Position numbers and translations under genes: made by a program. Shown piece after piece: positions 8,286 to 15,304 of a stretch of DNA of 64,000 bases; within the stretch, counting starts at the first letter, position 1, and every line of letters starts with the position of its first letter. The DNA lies in contig NZ_MLCL01000089.1 of assembly GCF_001942625.1 (NCBI RefSeq), positions 558,001 to 622,000 on the forward strand, in the 5' to 3' direction. A model generated the notes under the pieces. The model worked only from the letters and a program-made list of their open reading frames with translations. It was not told where the DNA came from and made no database searches. The DNA comes from Mycobacterium syngnathidarum (lineage in GTDB: Bacteria; Actinomycetota; Actinomycetes; Mycobacteriales; Mycobacteriaceae).

Positions 8286-8975
8286 ATGGCGGACATGGTG
8301 GCCGCGGTGTTGTTCGACTTCTCCGGGACCCTGTTCCGCCTCGAGGAACAGGACAGCTGGTTCGCCGGGATGGCCGTCGACGAGCAAGAGGTCGACGGTC
8401 ACGTCCAGACCGAGCTCATGCGCCGCCTGACCGCGCCGACCGGACGCTCGGTGGCCATGACCGACGAGCAGTACCGGGCGTGGGCCAACCGCGACCTGGC
8501 GCCGCACCTGCACCGCGAGGCCTATCTGCACGTGCTGCGCGAATCCGGATTGGCCGACCACCACGCGGAATCGCTGTACAACCGGGTGATCGACCCGGCC
8601 AGCTGGACCGCCTATCCGGACACGGCTCGGGTGTTCGAAAACCTCAAAGCACAAGGAATTCGGACTGCCGTCGTCTCCAACATCGCTTTCGATGTACGAC
8701 CGGCCTTCGCCGCGATCGGCGCCTCCGGGCACGTCGACGAGTTCGTGCTGTCCTTCGAAGTCGGCGCCGTCAAACCCGATCCGGCGATTTTCACCGCGGC
8801 GCTGGACCGTCTCGGGGTAACCGCCGCGGACGCGCTGATGGTCGGCGACAGTGAAGAGGCCGACGGCGGCGCCCGCGCGGTGGGGTGCCAGTTCGCGTTG
8901 GTCGACCCGCTGCCCACCGCCGAGCGCCCCGACGGCTTGATCGCGGCCCTGCACGACGTCGGCATCCGTGCCTAG
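8286..8975 (+). CDS. HAD-superfamily hydrolase (subfamily IA)
   Basis: A 229-residue haloacid-dehalogenase-type phosphatase. Motif I is FDFSGTLF (residues 10-17), in which the second catalytic Asp of the usual DxDxT is replaced by Ser. Motif II is VSN near 133, motif III the Lys of VGAVKPDPAIF near 160, and motif IV GDSEEADGG near 188. The missing second Asp is known from dehalogenase-like and other non-phosphatase members, so phosphatase activity is uncertain. ATG at 8286 is used; 8295 (three codons in) is equally possible. It starts 22 bases after the sigma factor and may be cotranscribed. Its final codons overlap the promoter of the next gene. Confidence 0.85.
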   Translation: MADMVAAVLFDFSGTLFRLEEQDSWFAGMAVDEQEVDGHVQTELMRRLTAPTGRSVAMTDEQYRAWANRDLAPHLHREAYLHVLRESGLADHHAESLYNRVIDPASWTAYPDTARVFENLKAQGIRTAVVSNIAFDVRPAFAAIGASGHVDEFVLSFEVGAVKPDPAIFTAALDRLGVTAADALMVGDSEEADGGARAVGCQFALVDPLPTAERPDGLIAALHDVGIRA

Positions 8976-8978
8976 TGT
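8973..8978 (+). promoter_or_regulatory. -10 element for the Ddn-like gene (leaderless)
   Basis: TAGTGT ends 6 bases before the ATG at 8985. Its first three bases are the stop codon of the HAD gene, so the promoter is embedded in that gene's end. No ribosome site is seen. Confidence 0.5.
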
Positions 8979-8984
8979 GTAGGC

Positions 8985-9434
8985 ATGGCTGACGACCGCA
9001 TCCGGCCACCGTGGTGGCTGAAGTACGTCAACAAGATGATGATCGGGCTGAACAAGCTCGGCGTCGGCGGCGACAAGGGCCCCGTCGTACTGACCCTGCC
9101 GGGCCGCAAGACCGGGAAGCCCCGCTCGACGCCGGTCACCCCGATGACCATCGACGGCCACCGCTACATCGTCGGCGGGCTGCCCAAAGGCGACTGGGCG
9201 GCCAACGCCCGCGCCGCAGGCGAGGCCACGGTGCATCAGGGCCGCAAAGACCAGCGGGTGCGCATGGTCGAGATCCCCGCCGAGCAAGCCCGCCCACTGC
9301 TGCGCCAGTTCCCGGTTCTGGTACCGACCGGAGTGGGCTTCATGCGCAACGCCGGCCTGGTGACCGGGCCCAACCCCGACGAGTTCGAATCACTCGCGGG
9401 GCGGTGCCCGGTCTTCCGGCTGGACCCGATCTAA
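8985..9434 (+). CDS. Deazaflavin (F420)-dependent oxidoreductase, Ddn family
   Basis: A 149-residue split-barrel protein of the Ddn/nitroreductase-type family, which binds F420 and reduces quinones or nitro compounds. The diagnostic segment is TLPGRKTGKPRSTPVTP (residues 37-53), where the Arg-Lys-Thr-Gly run contacts the F420 phosphate and oligoglutamate tail in the family. GDWAANARA follows near 71. The amphipathic N-terminal helix PPWWLKYVNKMM is like the membrane-associating segment of Ddn. A likely leaderless promoter precedes it. It is one of three Ddn-type genes in the window (others at 43520 and 43964). The physiological acceptor is not deducible. Confidence 0.85.
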   Translation: MADDRIRPPWWLKYVNKMMIGLNKLGVGGDKGPVVLTLPGRKTGKPRSTPVTPMTIDGHRYIVGGLPKGDWAANARAAGEATVHQGRKDQRVRMVEIPAEQARPLLRQFPVLVPTGVGFMRNAGLVTGPNPDEFESLAGRCPVFRLDPI

Positions 9435-9442
9435 CCCGGGGC

Positions 9443-9721
9443 TCAGCTCAGGTGCGGGGCCTCCTTGATCTTGGAGTCCTGCTTGCCCGCCGTCTGGCAG
9501 AACGTCTGCACGGCCAACCGGGTTCCGGTGATCTCCAGCTGGGCCGCATCGGTGCCCTTCTCATCCTTGAGCATCTTGGCCACCGCGTCGTTCTGCGTCT
9601 TCTCGTCCTGCCCGATGAAGTCCTCGCACTTCGTGTCACCGCCGGTCACCTCGGGTGTGCAGCCCACGAGCACCACGCCCGCGGCCAAACCCGACATCAA
9701 CACACTCGCCAACTTCTTCAT
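9443..9721 (-). CDS. Small lipoprotein resembling acid-stress chaperone HdeA
   Basis: A 92-residue exported lipoprotein. Residues 1-21 form a signal peptide with lipobox LVGC, so Cys21 would be lipidated and the protein anchored outside the membrane. The mature part begins after a short linker with KCEDFIGQDE and contains a second Cys (TFC) about 45 residues later. That spacing and the C-E-D-F motif resemble enterobacterial HdeA, a periplasmic acid chaperone with one disulfide. Function as an acid chaperone is inference from this resemblance. It is convergent with the Ddn-like gene (8-base gap) and divergent from menB. AGAGGAGAG precedes the ATG as a clear ribosome site. Confidence 0.78.
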   Translation of the reverse strand: MKKLASVLMSGLAAGVVLVGCTPEVTGGDTKCEDFIGQDEKTQNDAVAKMLKDEKGTDAAQLEITGTRLAVQTFCQTAGKQDSKIKEAPHLS

Positions 9722-9818
9722 CGTGGCCCTCTCTCCTCTGGTGATGCGCGGTACGCACCATCGCGCCGGGGTTGGTACCCCGCGGCGATACCTGTGAAAC
9801 CTCTGGATACGTTCGCTC

Positions 9819-9824
9819 TACAGT
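9819..9824 (+). promoter_or_regulatory. menB -10 element (leaderless)
   Basis: TACAGT ends 7 bases before the GTG at 9832 with no ribosome site, again predicting a leaderless transcript. It supports the GTG over the in-frame upstream start at 9772. Confidence 0.58.
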
Positions 9825-9831
9825 CGAGCAC

Positions 9832-10749
9832 GTGAGTGCAGACAACCCGTTCGACCCGACAGCCTGGGAGCCGGTACCCGGCTTCGACGACCTGACCGAC
9901 ATCACCTACCACCGGCATGTCGCCGACGACTCCCGGCAGCCCACGGTGCGGATCGCGTTCGACCGGCCCGAGGTGCGCAACGCCTTCCGGCCGCACACGG
10001 TCGACGAGCTGTACCGCGTCCTCGACCACGCCCGGATGTCCCCCGACGTCGGCGTGGTCCTGTTGACCGGCAACGGACCCTCGGCCAAGGACGGCGGCTG
10101 GGCCTTCTGCTCCGGTGGGGACCAACGTATCCGCGGCCGGTCGGGCTACCAGTACGCGGCAGGTGAAACCGCCGAGACCGTCGACCCGGCACGGGCCGGG
10201 CGGCTGCACATCCTCGAGGTGCAGCGGCTGATCCGGTTCATGCCGAAGGTGGTGATCTGTCTGGTCAACGGTTGGGCCGCCGGCGGTGGGCACAGCCTGC
10301 ACGTCACGTGTGACCTCACCTTGGCCAGCCGCCAGCATGCCCGGTTCAAGCAGACCGACGCCGATGTCGGCAGCTTCGACGGCGGGTTCGGCAGCGCCTA
10401 CCTGGCACGGCAGACGGGACAGAAGTTCGCCCGCGAGATCTTCTTCCTGGGCCGCGCGTACGACGCCGAGACCATGTATCAGATGGGCGCGGTCAACGAG
10501 GTCGTCGACCATGCCGAACTGGAGTCCGTCGGACTGCAGTGGGCCACCGAGATCAACGGCAAGTCGCCCCAGGCGATCCGCATGCTCAAGTTCTCGTTCA
10601 ACCTGATCGACGACGGCCTGGTGGGCCAGCAGGTGTTCGCCGGCGAGGCCACCCGACTGGCCTACATGACCGACGAGGCCGTCGAGGGTCGCGACGCGTT
10701 CCTGCAGAAGCGCGATCCGGACTGGAGCGGTTTCCCGCGCTACTTCTAG
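9832..10749 (+). CDS. menB: 1,4-dihydroxy-2-naphthoyl-CoA synthase (menaquinone biosynthesis)
   Basis: A 305-residue crotonase-fold enzyme that cyclises O-succinylbenzoyl-CoA to 1,4-dihydroxy-2-naphthoyl-CoA in menaquinone synthesis. Landmarks: FDRPEVRNAFRPHTVDELYR near residue 40, WAFCSGGDQRIRGRSGYQYA (oxyanion hole and substrate loop) near 87, GWAAGGGHSLHV near 145, and ADVGSFDGGFGSAYLARQ near 175. These closely match my recollection of M. tuberculosis MenB, as does the C-terminus DWSGFPRYF. The GTG at 9832 is supported by a leaderless -10 and by family length. The stop codon overlaps that of the convergent PPOX gene by three bases within CTAG. Part of the men cluster split across this window (menE at 15.3 kb, menA at 33.1 kb). 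Confidence 0.97.
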   Translation: MSADNPFDPTAWEPVPGFDDLTDITYHRHVADDSRQPTVRIAFDRPEVRNAFRPHTVDELYRVLDHARMSPDVGVVLLTGNGPSAKDGGWAFCSGGDQRIRGRSGYQYAAGETAETVDPARAGRLHILEVQRLIRFMPKVVICLVNGWAAGGGHSLHVTCDLTLASRQHARFKQTDADVGSFDGGFGSAYLARQTGQKFAREIFFLGRAYDAETMYQMGAVNEVVDHAELESVGLQWATEINGKSPQAIRMLKFSFNLIDDGLVGQQVFAGEATRLAYMTDEAVEGRDAFLQKRDPDWSGFPRYF

Positions 10750-11240
10750 AAGCGGAAGGTGGTCTGGCCATGAGGTGACTTCGCGAACGCGATCACCTTG
10801 GCCGGAACCACCTCGTAGACGAACGCCGGCTGGCCCTGCGAATCGAAAACGTCGTCGTCGCAATCGAAATCCCAGTCGTCGCCGTACTTGCCCCGGTACG
10901 CGTCGGCCAGGGCGGTCAACCGCTGCCGGCCGGTCACGCGCGCGGCGGTGCCCTCGACGACGACGTCGAGACCCGCGGCCCAGGTGTTGGTTCCGGTCGT
11001 GACGGCGACGGCCGCGCCGGCCTGCAAGTTGCGCGCCTTCTGCTCGGCGGGGCCGGTGCAGAACACCAGCGCATCGCCGGTCCACACACCGACCAACGGT
11101 GTGACGTGCGGCCGGCCGTTACCCCGCACGGTGGTGAGCCAGTACAGCCCGGCGGCACCGAGGGCTGCCGCGGCCGACTCCCAGCTCGTCGCCTCGGTTG
11201 CTTCACTGAATCGCTGGTCGAGCTTGCCGATGATGGTCAT
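10746..11240 (-). CDS. Pyridoxamine 5'-phosphate oxidase-like (PPOX/FMN or F420 split-barrel) protein
   Basis: A 164-residue split-barrel protein of the pyridoxamine-phosphate-oxidase-like superfamily, which uses FMN, F420 or heme. YWLTTVRGNGRPHVTPLVG (residues 33-51) is the first cofactor-binding strand pair, ALVFCTGPAEQKARNLQ the second, and ITC-type dimer strands follow (VVVEGTAARVTGRQ). The last 40 residues (YEVVPAKVIAFAKSP) resemble general-stress PPOX proteins. The reaction is not deducible. It faces menB with a three-base stop codon overlap and is divergent from the SDR gene at 11333. Confidence 0.83.
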   Translation of the reverse strand: MTIIGKLDQRFSEATEATSWESAAAALGAAGLYWLTTVRGNGRPHVTPLVGVWTGDALVFCTGPAEQKARNLQAGAAVAVTTGTNTWAAGLDVVVEGTAARVTGRQRLTALADAYRGKYGDDWDFDCDDDVFDSQGQPAFVYEVVPAKVIAFAKSPHGQTTFRF

Positions 11241-11320
11241 GGCGGTACCGACTCGGCGCAGGCCGACAAGTCATCGCGCAAGTGCGGCATGCGGGATACG
11301 GAGGGCAAATCCAGGCCTCT

Positions 11321-11326
11321 TAAACT
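11321..11326 (+). promoter_or_regulatory. -10 element of the SDR gene (leaderless)
   Basis: TAAACT ends 6 bases before the ATG at 11333; no ribosome site is present between them. Confidence 0.58.
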
Positions 11327-11332
11327 CGGCGC

Positions 11333-12202
11333 ATGAGCAAGAGCCCGCTGCGCCGGCTGTCCGAACAGCTGTTGCTGACCAGCATGCGTCCGCCGCTGAC
11401 CGAACGGCTACAAGCCCACGCCGACATCGACGTCGCCGGCAAGCGCATCCTGCTGACCGGCGCCTCTTCGGGCATCGGTGAGGCAGCCGCCGAGAAGTTC
11501 GCCGCCAAGGGCGCCACCGTCGTCGCGGTGGCCCGCCGTCGAGATCTGCTCGACGACCTGGTCAGCCGGATCACGGCCAACGGCGGTGACGCGCGCGCCC
11601 ACGCGGTGGACCTGTCCGACCTGGACGCCGTGGACGCACTGGTCGCCACCGTGGAACGCGAGCTGGGCGGCATCGACATCCTGATCAACAACGCGGGCCG
11701 GTCGATCCGGCGGCCGCTGTCCGACTCGCTGGAGCGCTGGCATGACGTCGAGCGCACCATGACGCTGAACTACTACTCACCACTGCGGCTCATTCGCGGC
11801 CTGGCCCCGGGGATGCGGGACCGCGGTGACGGCCACATCATCAACGTCGCCACCTGGGGTGTGATGAACGAATCGGCCCCGCTGTTCGCCGTGTACAACG
11901 CCTCCAAGGCGGCACTGGCCGCGGTCAGCCGGGTCATCGAAACCGAGTGGGCCACCGACGGCGTGCATTCCACCACGCTGTACTACCCGCTGGTGAAGAC
12001 CCCGATGATCGCCCCCACCCGGGCCTACGACGGGCTGCCCGGGCTGTCGGCCGCCGAGGCCGCCGACTGGATGCTGACCGCGGCGCGCACCCGCCCGGTG
12101 CAGATCGCCCCACGGATGGCGGTGACCGCCAAGGCGCTCAACACCGTCGCGCCCGGGCTCGTCGACGCGGTGATGAAGCGGCAACGGGTCCAGCCGGCCT
12201 GA
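11333..12202 (+). CDS. Short-chain dehydrogenase/reductase (Rv0547c-like)
   Basis: A 289-residue classical SDR. The Rossmann NAD(P)-binding motif LLTGASSGIGEAAA is at residues 43-56, NNAGRSIRR near 122, a catalytic Ser region INVATWGV near 166 and the YNASK active-site motif near 184. About 37 residues precede the Rossmann fold, longer than typical, beginning SKSPLRRLSEQLLL, which may be an amphipathic membrane-binding helix. By sequence and position between menB and the VOC gene it corresponds to Rv0547c. Substrate unknown; the PLVKTPMI segment is shared with lipid-active SDRs. It is followed by the VOC gene after 45 bases, probably one transcript. Confidence 0.88.
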   Translation: MSKSPLRRLSEQLLLTSMRPPLTERLQAHADIDVAGKRILLTGASSGIGEAAAEKFAAKGATVVAVARRRDLLDDLVSRITANGGDARAHAVDLSDLDAVDALVATVERELGGIDILINNAGRSIRRPLSDSLERWHDVERTMTLNYYSPLRLIRGLAPGMRDRGDGHIINVATWGVMNESAPLFAVYNASKAALAAVSRVIETEWATDGVHSTTLYYPLVKTPMIAPTRAYDGLPGLSAAEAADWMLTAARTRPVQIAPRMAVTAKALNTVAPGLVDAVMKRQRVQPA

Positions 12203-12247
12203 CGTGTCGCGAGGCGACCGGTCCGGCCGCGGTGGTAGACAAGGGAT

Positions 12248-12628
12248 ATGGAAATCCTGGCCAGTCGGATGTTGCTCCGGCCGGTCGACTACCCGAAGTC
12301 GGTGGCGTTCTACCGCGACGGGATCGGTCTGGCCATCGCTCGCGAATACGGGGCGGGCACAGTCTTTTACGCCGGGCAGTCATTGATCGAGCTGGCCGGC
12401 CACCACAGCCCGACAGAACCCGGGCAGTTCCCCGGGGCGATGTGGCTGCAGGTGCGCGACGTCTACGCCACCCAGGCGGAACTGGAAGGCCGCGGCGTGG
12501 TGATCGCCCGGGCCGCGGCCGAGGAGCCGTGGGGTCTGCACGAGATGCACGTGACCGACCCGGACGGAATCACCCTGATTTTCGTGCAGGTCCCAGACAC
12601 CCACCCGCTGCGCCGGGACACCCGCTGA
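12248..12628 (+). CDS. VOC/glyoxalase-superfamily protein (Rv0546c-like)
   Basis: A 126-residue vicinal-oxygen-chelate fold protein with two beta-alpha-beta-beta-beta modules: LRPVDYPKSVAFYRDGIGL at residues 10-28 and VTDPDGITLIFVQVPD at the end. The family covers glyoxalase I, dioxygenases and antibiotic-binding proteins. Candidate metal ligands include Glu near residue 44 and Glu near 98, but I cannot fix the set or the reaction from sequence. An AAGGGA ribosome site ends just before the ATG. It corresponds to Rv0546c by order. The 3' end is convergent with DUF3349 (10-base gap). Confidence 0.85.
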   Translation: MEILASRMLLRPVDYPKSVAFYRDGIGLAIAREYGAGTVFYAGQSLIELAGHHSPTEPGQFPGAMWLQVRDVYATQAELEGRGVVIARAAAEEPWGLHEMHVTDPDGITLIFVQVPDTHPLRRDTR

Positions 12629-12638
12629 GCGCCGGCGC

Positions 12639-12947
12639 TCAGCGCGCCGGTGACGACAACGGCCAACCCACCGAGGCCAGCCGCGCGGCAACCTGGTTGA
12701 CCTCTTCGGGATTGGGGTCCTTGTCGATGACGTTGCGTACCGCCAGGCGGATCTCGTCGTCGGTGACCGGACGATCGCCGGTGCTGGACCGCAGGATGTC
12801 GTGCGTGGCCTTGACCACCTCGTCCTCGGACAGCGACCGGGTCAGCAGCGCCAGCAGGGCGAACTGGTCGGTGGGCGGCACCCCTTCGGGGTAGCCGGCC
12901 CGCAACCAGTTCAGGACGTTGTCCAGGAAGCTCGTTGTCTCGTTCAC
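12639..12947 (-). CDS. DUF3349 protein (Rv0543c-like)
   Basis: A 102-residue all-helical cytosolic protein of the mycobacterial DUF3349 family; M. tuberculosis Rv0543c is a member of known structure and unknown function. Signature: WLRAGYPEGVPPTDQFALLA near residue 13, the LTRSLSEDEVVKA helix, and a C-terminal segment ending RLASVGWPL. Start is a GTG at 12947 (or 12950); the gene begins 10 bases after the membrane gene at 12958 and is probably the last gene of the pitA operon. A paralogue at 14817 lies on the other side of pitA, so the two copies bracket the phosphate transporter. Confidence 0.85.
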   Translation of the reverse strand: MNETTSFLDNVLNWLRAGYPEGVPPTDQFALLALLTRSLSEDEVVKATHDILRSSTGDRPVTDDEIRLAVRNVIDKDPNPEEVNQVAARLASVGWPLSSPAR

Positions 12948-12957
12948 CACGCTCGAC

Positions 12958-13242
12958 TCACTTCGTGGGCAGGAACGGGAACAGGTCGATGCCCGTGTGG
13001 TGGATGATCGTGGTGCGCGTAATCCACGCGATGGCAACCAGAATCACGAAACCCACCAGTACGAACAATGCCAGGCCGAGGAACTTCAAAGCGGGATTCG
13101 GGGCGTGGGTGGTGCCGTCGGCGCTCGTACCGCCCTCACCGTTGGAGTAGGCAACCAGTCCCGCGGCGAACACCGCAGGCAGACCGGCGCCGAGGACGAG
13201 CCCGACCACCAGCACCTTGAAAATGGCTTCCAGATAAGTCAT
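12958..13242 (-). CDS. Small membrane protein (Rv0544c-like)
   Basis: A 94-residue integral membrane protein with two helices: residues 5-27 (AIFKVLVVGLVLGAGLPAVF) and about 52-75 (FLGLALFVLVGFVILVAIAW). A glycine-rich loop of about 20 residues lies between them. Start ATG at 13242 has an AAGGA site upstream. It sits between pitA and DUF3349 with gaps of 34 and 10 bases, matching the Rv0543c-Rv0545c order. Possibly an accessory subunit of the phosphate transporter, by position only. Confidence 0.83.
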   Translation of the reverse strand: MTYLEAIFKVLVVGLVLGAGLPAVFAAGLVAYSNGEGGTSADGTTHAPNPALKFLGLALFVLVGFVILVAIAWITRTTIIHHTGIDLFPFLPTK

Positions 13243-13276
13243 TTCGATTCCTTGTGTCCGCTGTGCGATCCGGTGA

Positions 13277-14551
13277 TCAGACGCTGGCTTTGTCGACGCC
13301 GGGCTTCTTGTCGGTGCCCGGGGCGGCGGGCTCGGCGGTCTCACGCAGGTCCGCGGGCACCACCGAGTTGGTGGAGTGGTCCCAATCGGCGTTGACGTTG
13401 CTGTGATCGACCTTCTGCTGCTGGGCGCGCCACCACATGTATCCGGAGAGCGCGACCAGCACGAAGAAGATCAGTCCGTCGCCGGCGAGCGCCGAGGAGG
13501 TCAGGGACTCGACACCGTGCGAGAGCCAGAAGGCCAGCGCACCGACGAAGCCCGCGGCCGGCAGCGTCACCAGCCAGGCCACCGCCATGCGGCCCGCGAC
13601 CGCCCACCGCACCTCGGCGCCGGGTTTGCCGACGCCGCTGCCCAGGATCGAGCCGGTCGCGACGTGGGTGGTCGACAGGGCCATGCCGGCCGCGCTGGAG
13701 CTCAGGATGATCGCGGCCGATGAGGCTTCGGCGGCCAGGCCCTGCGGAGATTCGATCTCGACCAGGCCCTTGCCCAGGGTGCGGATAACCCGCCAGCCGC
13801 CGATGTAGGTGCCCAGGCCGATGGCCAGCGCGCAAGAGGCGATGATCCAGAACGGCAGGCCGTTGCTCTTCACGTCCCCGCTGAGGTGACCGGTGGTGAT
13901 GAGCGCGAGCGCGATCACACCCATGGTCTTCTGCGCGTCGTTGGTTCCGTGCGAGAGTGCGACCAGCGAAGCGGTGGCGATCTGGCCCCAGCGGAACCCT
14001 GCCTCGCGGCGCTTTTGCGCGACGTTGCGGGTGATGCGGTAGACGAGCCAGGTGCCGCACCCGGCCACCAGGCAGGCGATCACCGGGGCGGCCACCGCCG
14101 GGATCAGCACCTTCTGGGTGACGCCGGACCAGTTCACCCCGGCCAGGCCGATGGCGGCCAGACCGGCGCCGATCAAACCGCCGAACAGTGCGTGCGAGGA
14201 GCTCGAAGGGATACCGAACAGCCAGGTCAGCAGGTTCCACAGGATGCCGCCGATCAAGCCCGCGAAGATGATCGTCAGCCCGGTCGAGGCGTCGATCGAC
14301 GGGATCAGGGACCCGGACTTGGAGTCCTGGATCTTGAGCACCGAGCTGGTGACGGTGATGGCGACCTCGACCGAGAGGAAGGCGCCGACCAGGTTGAGCA
14401 CCCCGGCGAGCAGCACCGCAGTCTTCGGCTTGAGAGCGCGAGTGGCGATCGAGGTGGCCATGGCGTTGCCGGTGTCGTGAAAGCCATTGGTGAAGTCAAA
14501 AGCCAGGGCCGTTGCTATCAACAGCACCAGGACGATCAGCTCAGCGCTCAT
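13277..14551 (-). CDS. pitA: Low-affinity inorganic phosphate transporter PitA
   Basis: A 424-residue polytopic secondary transporter of the PiT family (proton- or metal-phosphate symport). The duplicated family signature is visible: FDFTNGFHDTGNAMATS near residue 18 in the first half and LVALSHGTNDAQKTMGV near 205 in the second. GIPSSSSHALFGGLIGAG near 118 and STTHVATGSILGSG near 300 form the second repeat pair. About ten transmembrane helices, then a charged cytoplasmic tail of about 55 residues. The ATG at 14551 begins at the first helix. It heads the operon pitA-Rv0544c-like-DUF3349. A PHO-box-like direct repeat lies 85 bases upstream, in the divergent region shared with the DUF3349 paralogue. 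Confidence 0.94.
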   Translation of the reverse strand: MSAELIVLVLLIATALAFDFTNGFHDTGNAMATSIATRALKPKTAVLLAGVLNLVGAFLSVEVAITVTSSVLKIQDSKSGSLIPSIDASTGLTIIFAGLIGGILWNLLTWLFGIPSSSSHALFGGLIGAGLAAIGLAGVNWSGVTQKVLIPAVAAPVIACLVAGCGTWLVYRITRNVAQKRREAGFRWGQIATASLVALSHGTNDAQKTMGVIALALITTGHLSGDVKSNGLPFWIIASCALAIGLGTYIGGWRVIRTLGKGLVEIESPQGLAAEASSAAIILSSSAAGMALSTTHVATGSILGSGVGKPGAEVRWAVAGRMAVAWLVTLPAAGFVGALAFWLSHGVESLTSSALAGDGLIFFVLVALSGYMWWRAQQQKVDHSNVNADWDHSTNSVVPADLRETAEPAAPGTDKKPGVDKASV

Positions 14552-14635
14552 GGCCGTAATTCTGTCGGACCGCCGGCGATTTTGACCAGCCGGAAACACC
14601 ACGCTGAGCTGGCAATTCGAATACGCTCCGAATGA

Positions 14636-14657
14636 GTTCACCGAGTGTTCATCTGTC
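14636..14657. promoter_or_regulatory. PHO-box-like direct repeat between pitA and DUF3349
   Basis: GTTCA occurs at 14636-14640 and 14647-14651, exactly 11 bases apart (GTTCACCGAGT then GTTCATCTGTC). This is the spacing and core of actinobacterial PhoP/RegX3-type boxes. A third GTTCA is at 14709-14713. The region lies between divergent pitA (start 14551) and the DUF3349 gene (start 14817). Regulation by SenX3-RegX3 is inference. Confidence 0.42.
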
Positions 14658-14816
14658 CACCCCGGATTGTTCGCCGGGGCGGTTTGCCGATCCCCGAGCT
14701 GGCTATAAGTTCACTGCGAGCCCGAGTCGGCGGACAGCACTAACATCAAGGCGGTCCCCCGGCTCAAACTCGTATGTCCGGAGGAACCTCGCTCGGGTGC
14801 ATCAGGAGTAGGCACA

Positions 14817-15179
14817 GTGAACGCTTTTCTCGCGAAGATCGCGGCCTGGCTCAATGCCGGGTACCCCGAGGGGGTGCCCGGGCCAGACCGGGTGCCGCTG
14901 TTGGCGCTGTTGACGCGGCGGCTGACCAACGACGAAGTCAAAGCCGTGGCACACGATCTCATCGATCGCGGTGATTTCGATCACATCGACATCGGTGTGC
15001 TGATCACCCAGATCACCGACGAGCTGCCCCGCGCCGAGGACGTCGAGCGGGTGCGGGAACGCTTGGCCACCAAAGGTTGGCCGTTGGACGATCCGCGCGA
15101 CGCCGAGGACGCTCTCGACCCCGACGACATCGGCCACCGCAACGGCGATGAGCCGAAAGACCCTGGGAGCCTGGCATAG
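14817..15179 (+). CDS. DUF3349 protein, second paralogue
   Basis: A 120-residue helical protein, paralogous to that at 12639: WLNAGYPEGVPGPDRVPLLA aligns with the corresponding segment there, followed by LLTRRLTNDEVKAVAHDL and RLATKGWPLDDP. It has an extra acidic C-terminal tail of about 20 residues. GTG start at 14817 has GGAG 10-13 bases upstream. It ends in GCATAG and overlaps or abuts the unclear beginning of menE, so the two are likely cotranscribed and translationally coupled. Function is unknown; proximity to pitA and the PHO-box-like repeat suggests a phosphate-related role, which is inference. Confidence 0.85.
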   Translation: MNAFLAKIAAWLNAGYPEGVPGPDRVPLLALLTRRLTNDEVKAVAHDLIDRGDFDHIDIGVLITQITDELPRAEDVERVRERLATKGWPLDDPRDAEDALDPDDIGHRNGDEPKDPGSLA

Positions 15180-15304
15180 CCGTCCTGCGCCCCGTTCCCG
15201 TCGGTGCCGCGACGGACGAACTACTGACCATCCTCGACGAGGTTCTGACCGGAAGCGGATCGGCGATACTGCCCGTCCCCGCCGCCGACGAACGTCAGAG
15301 TTAT

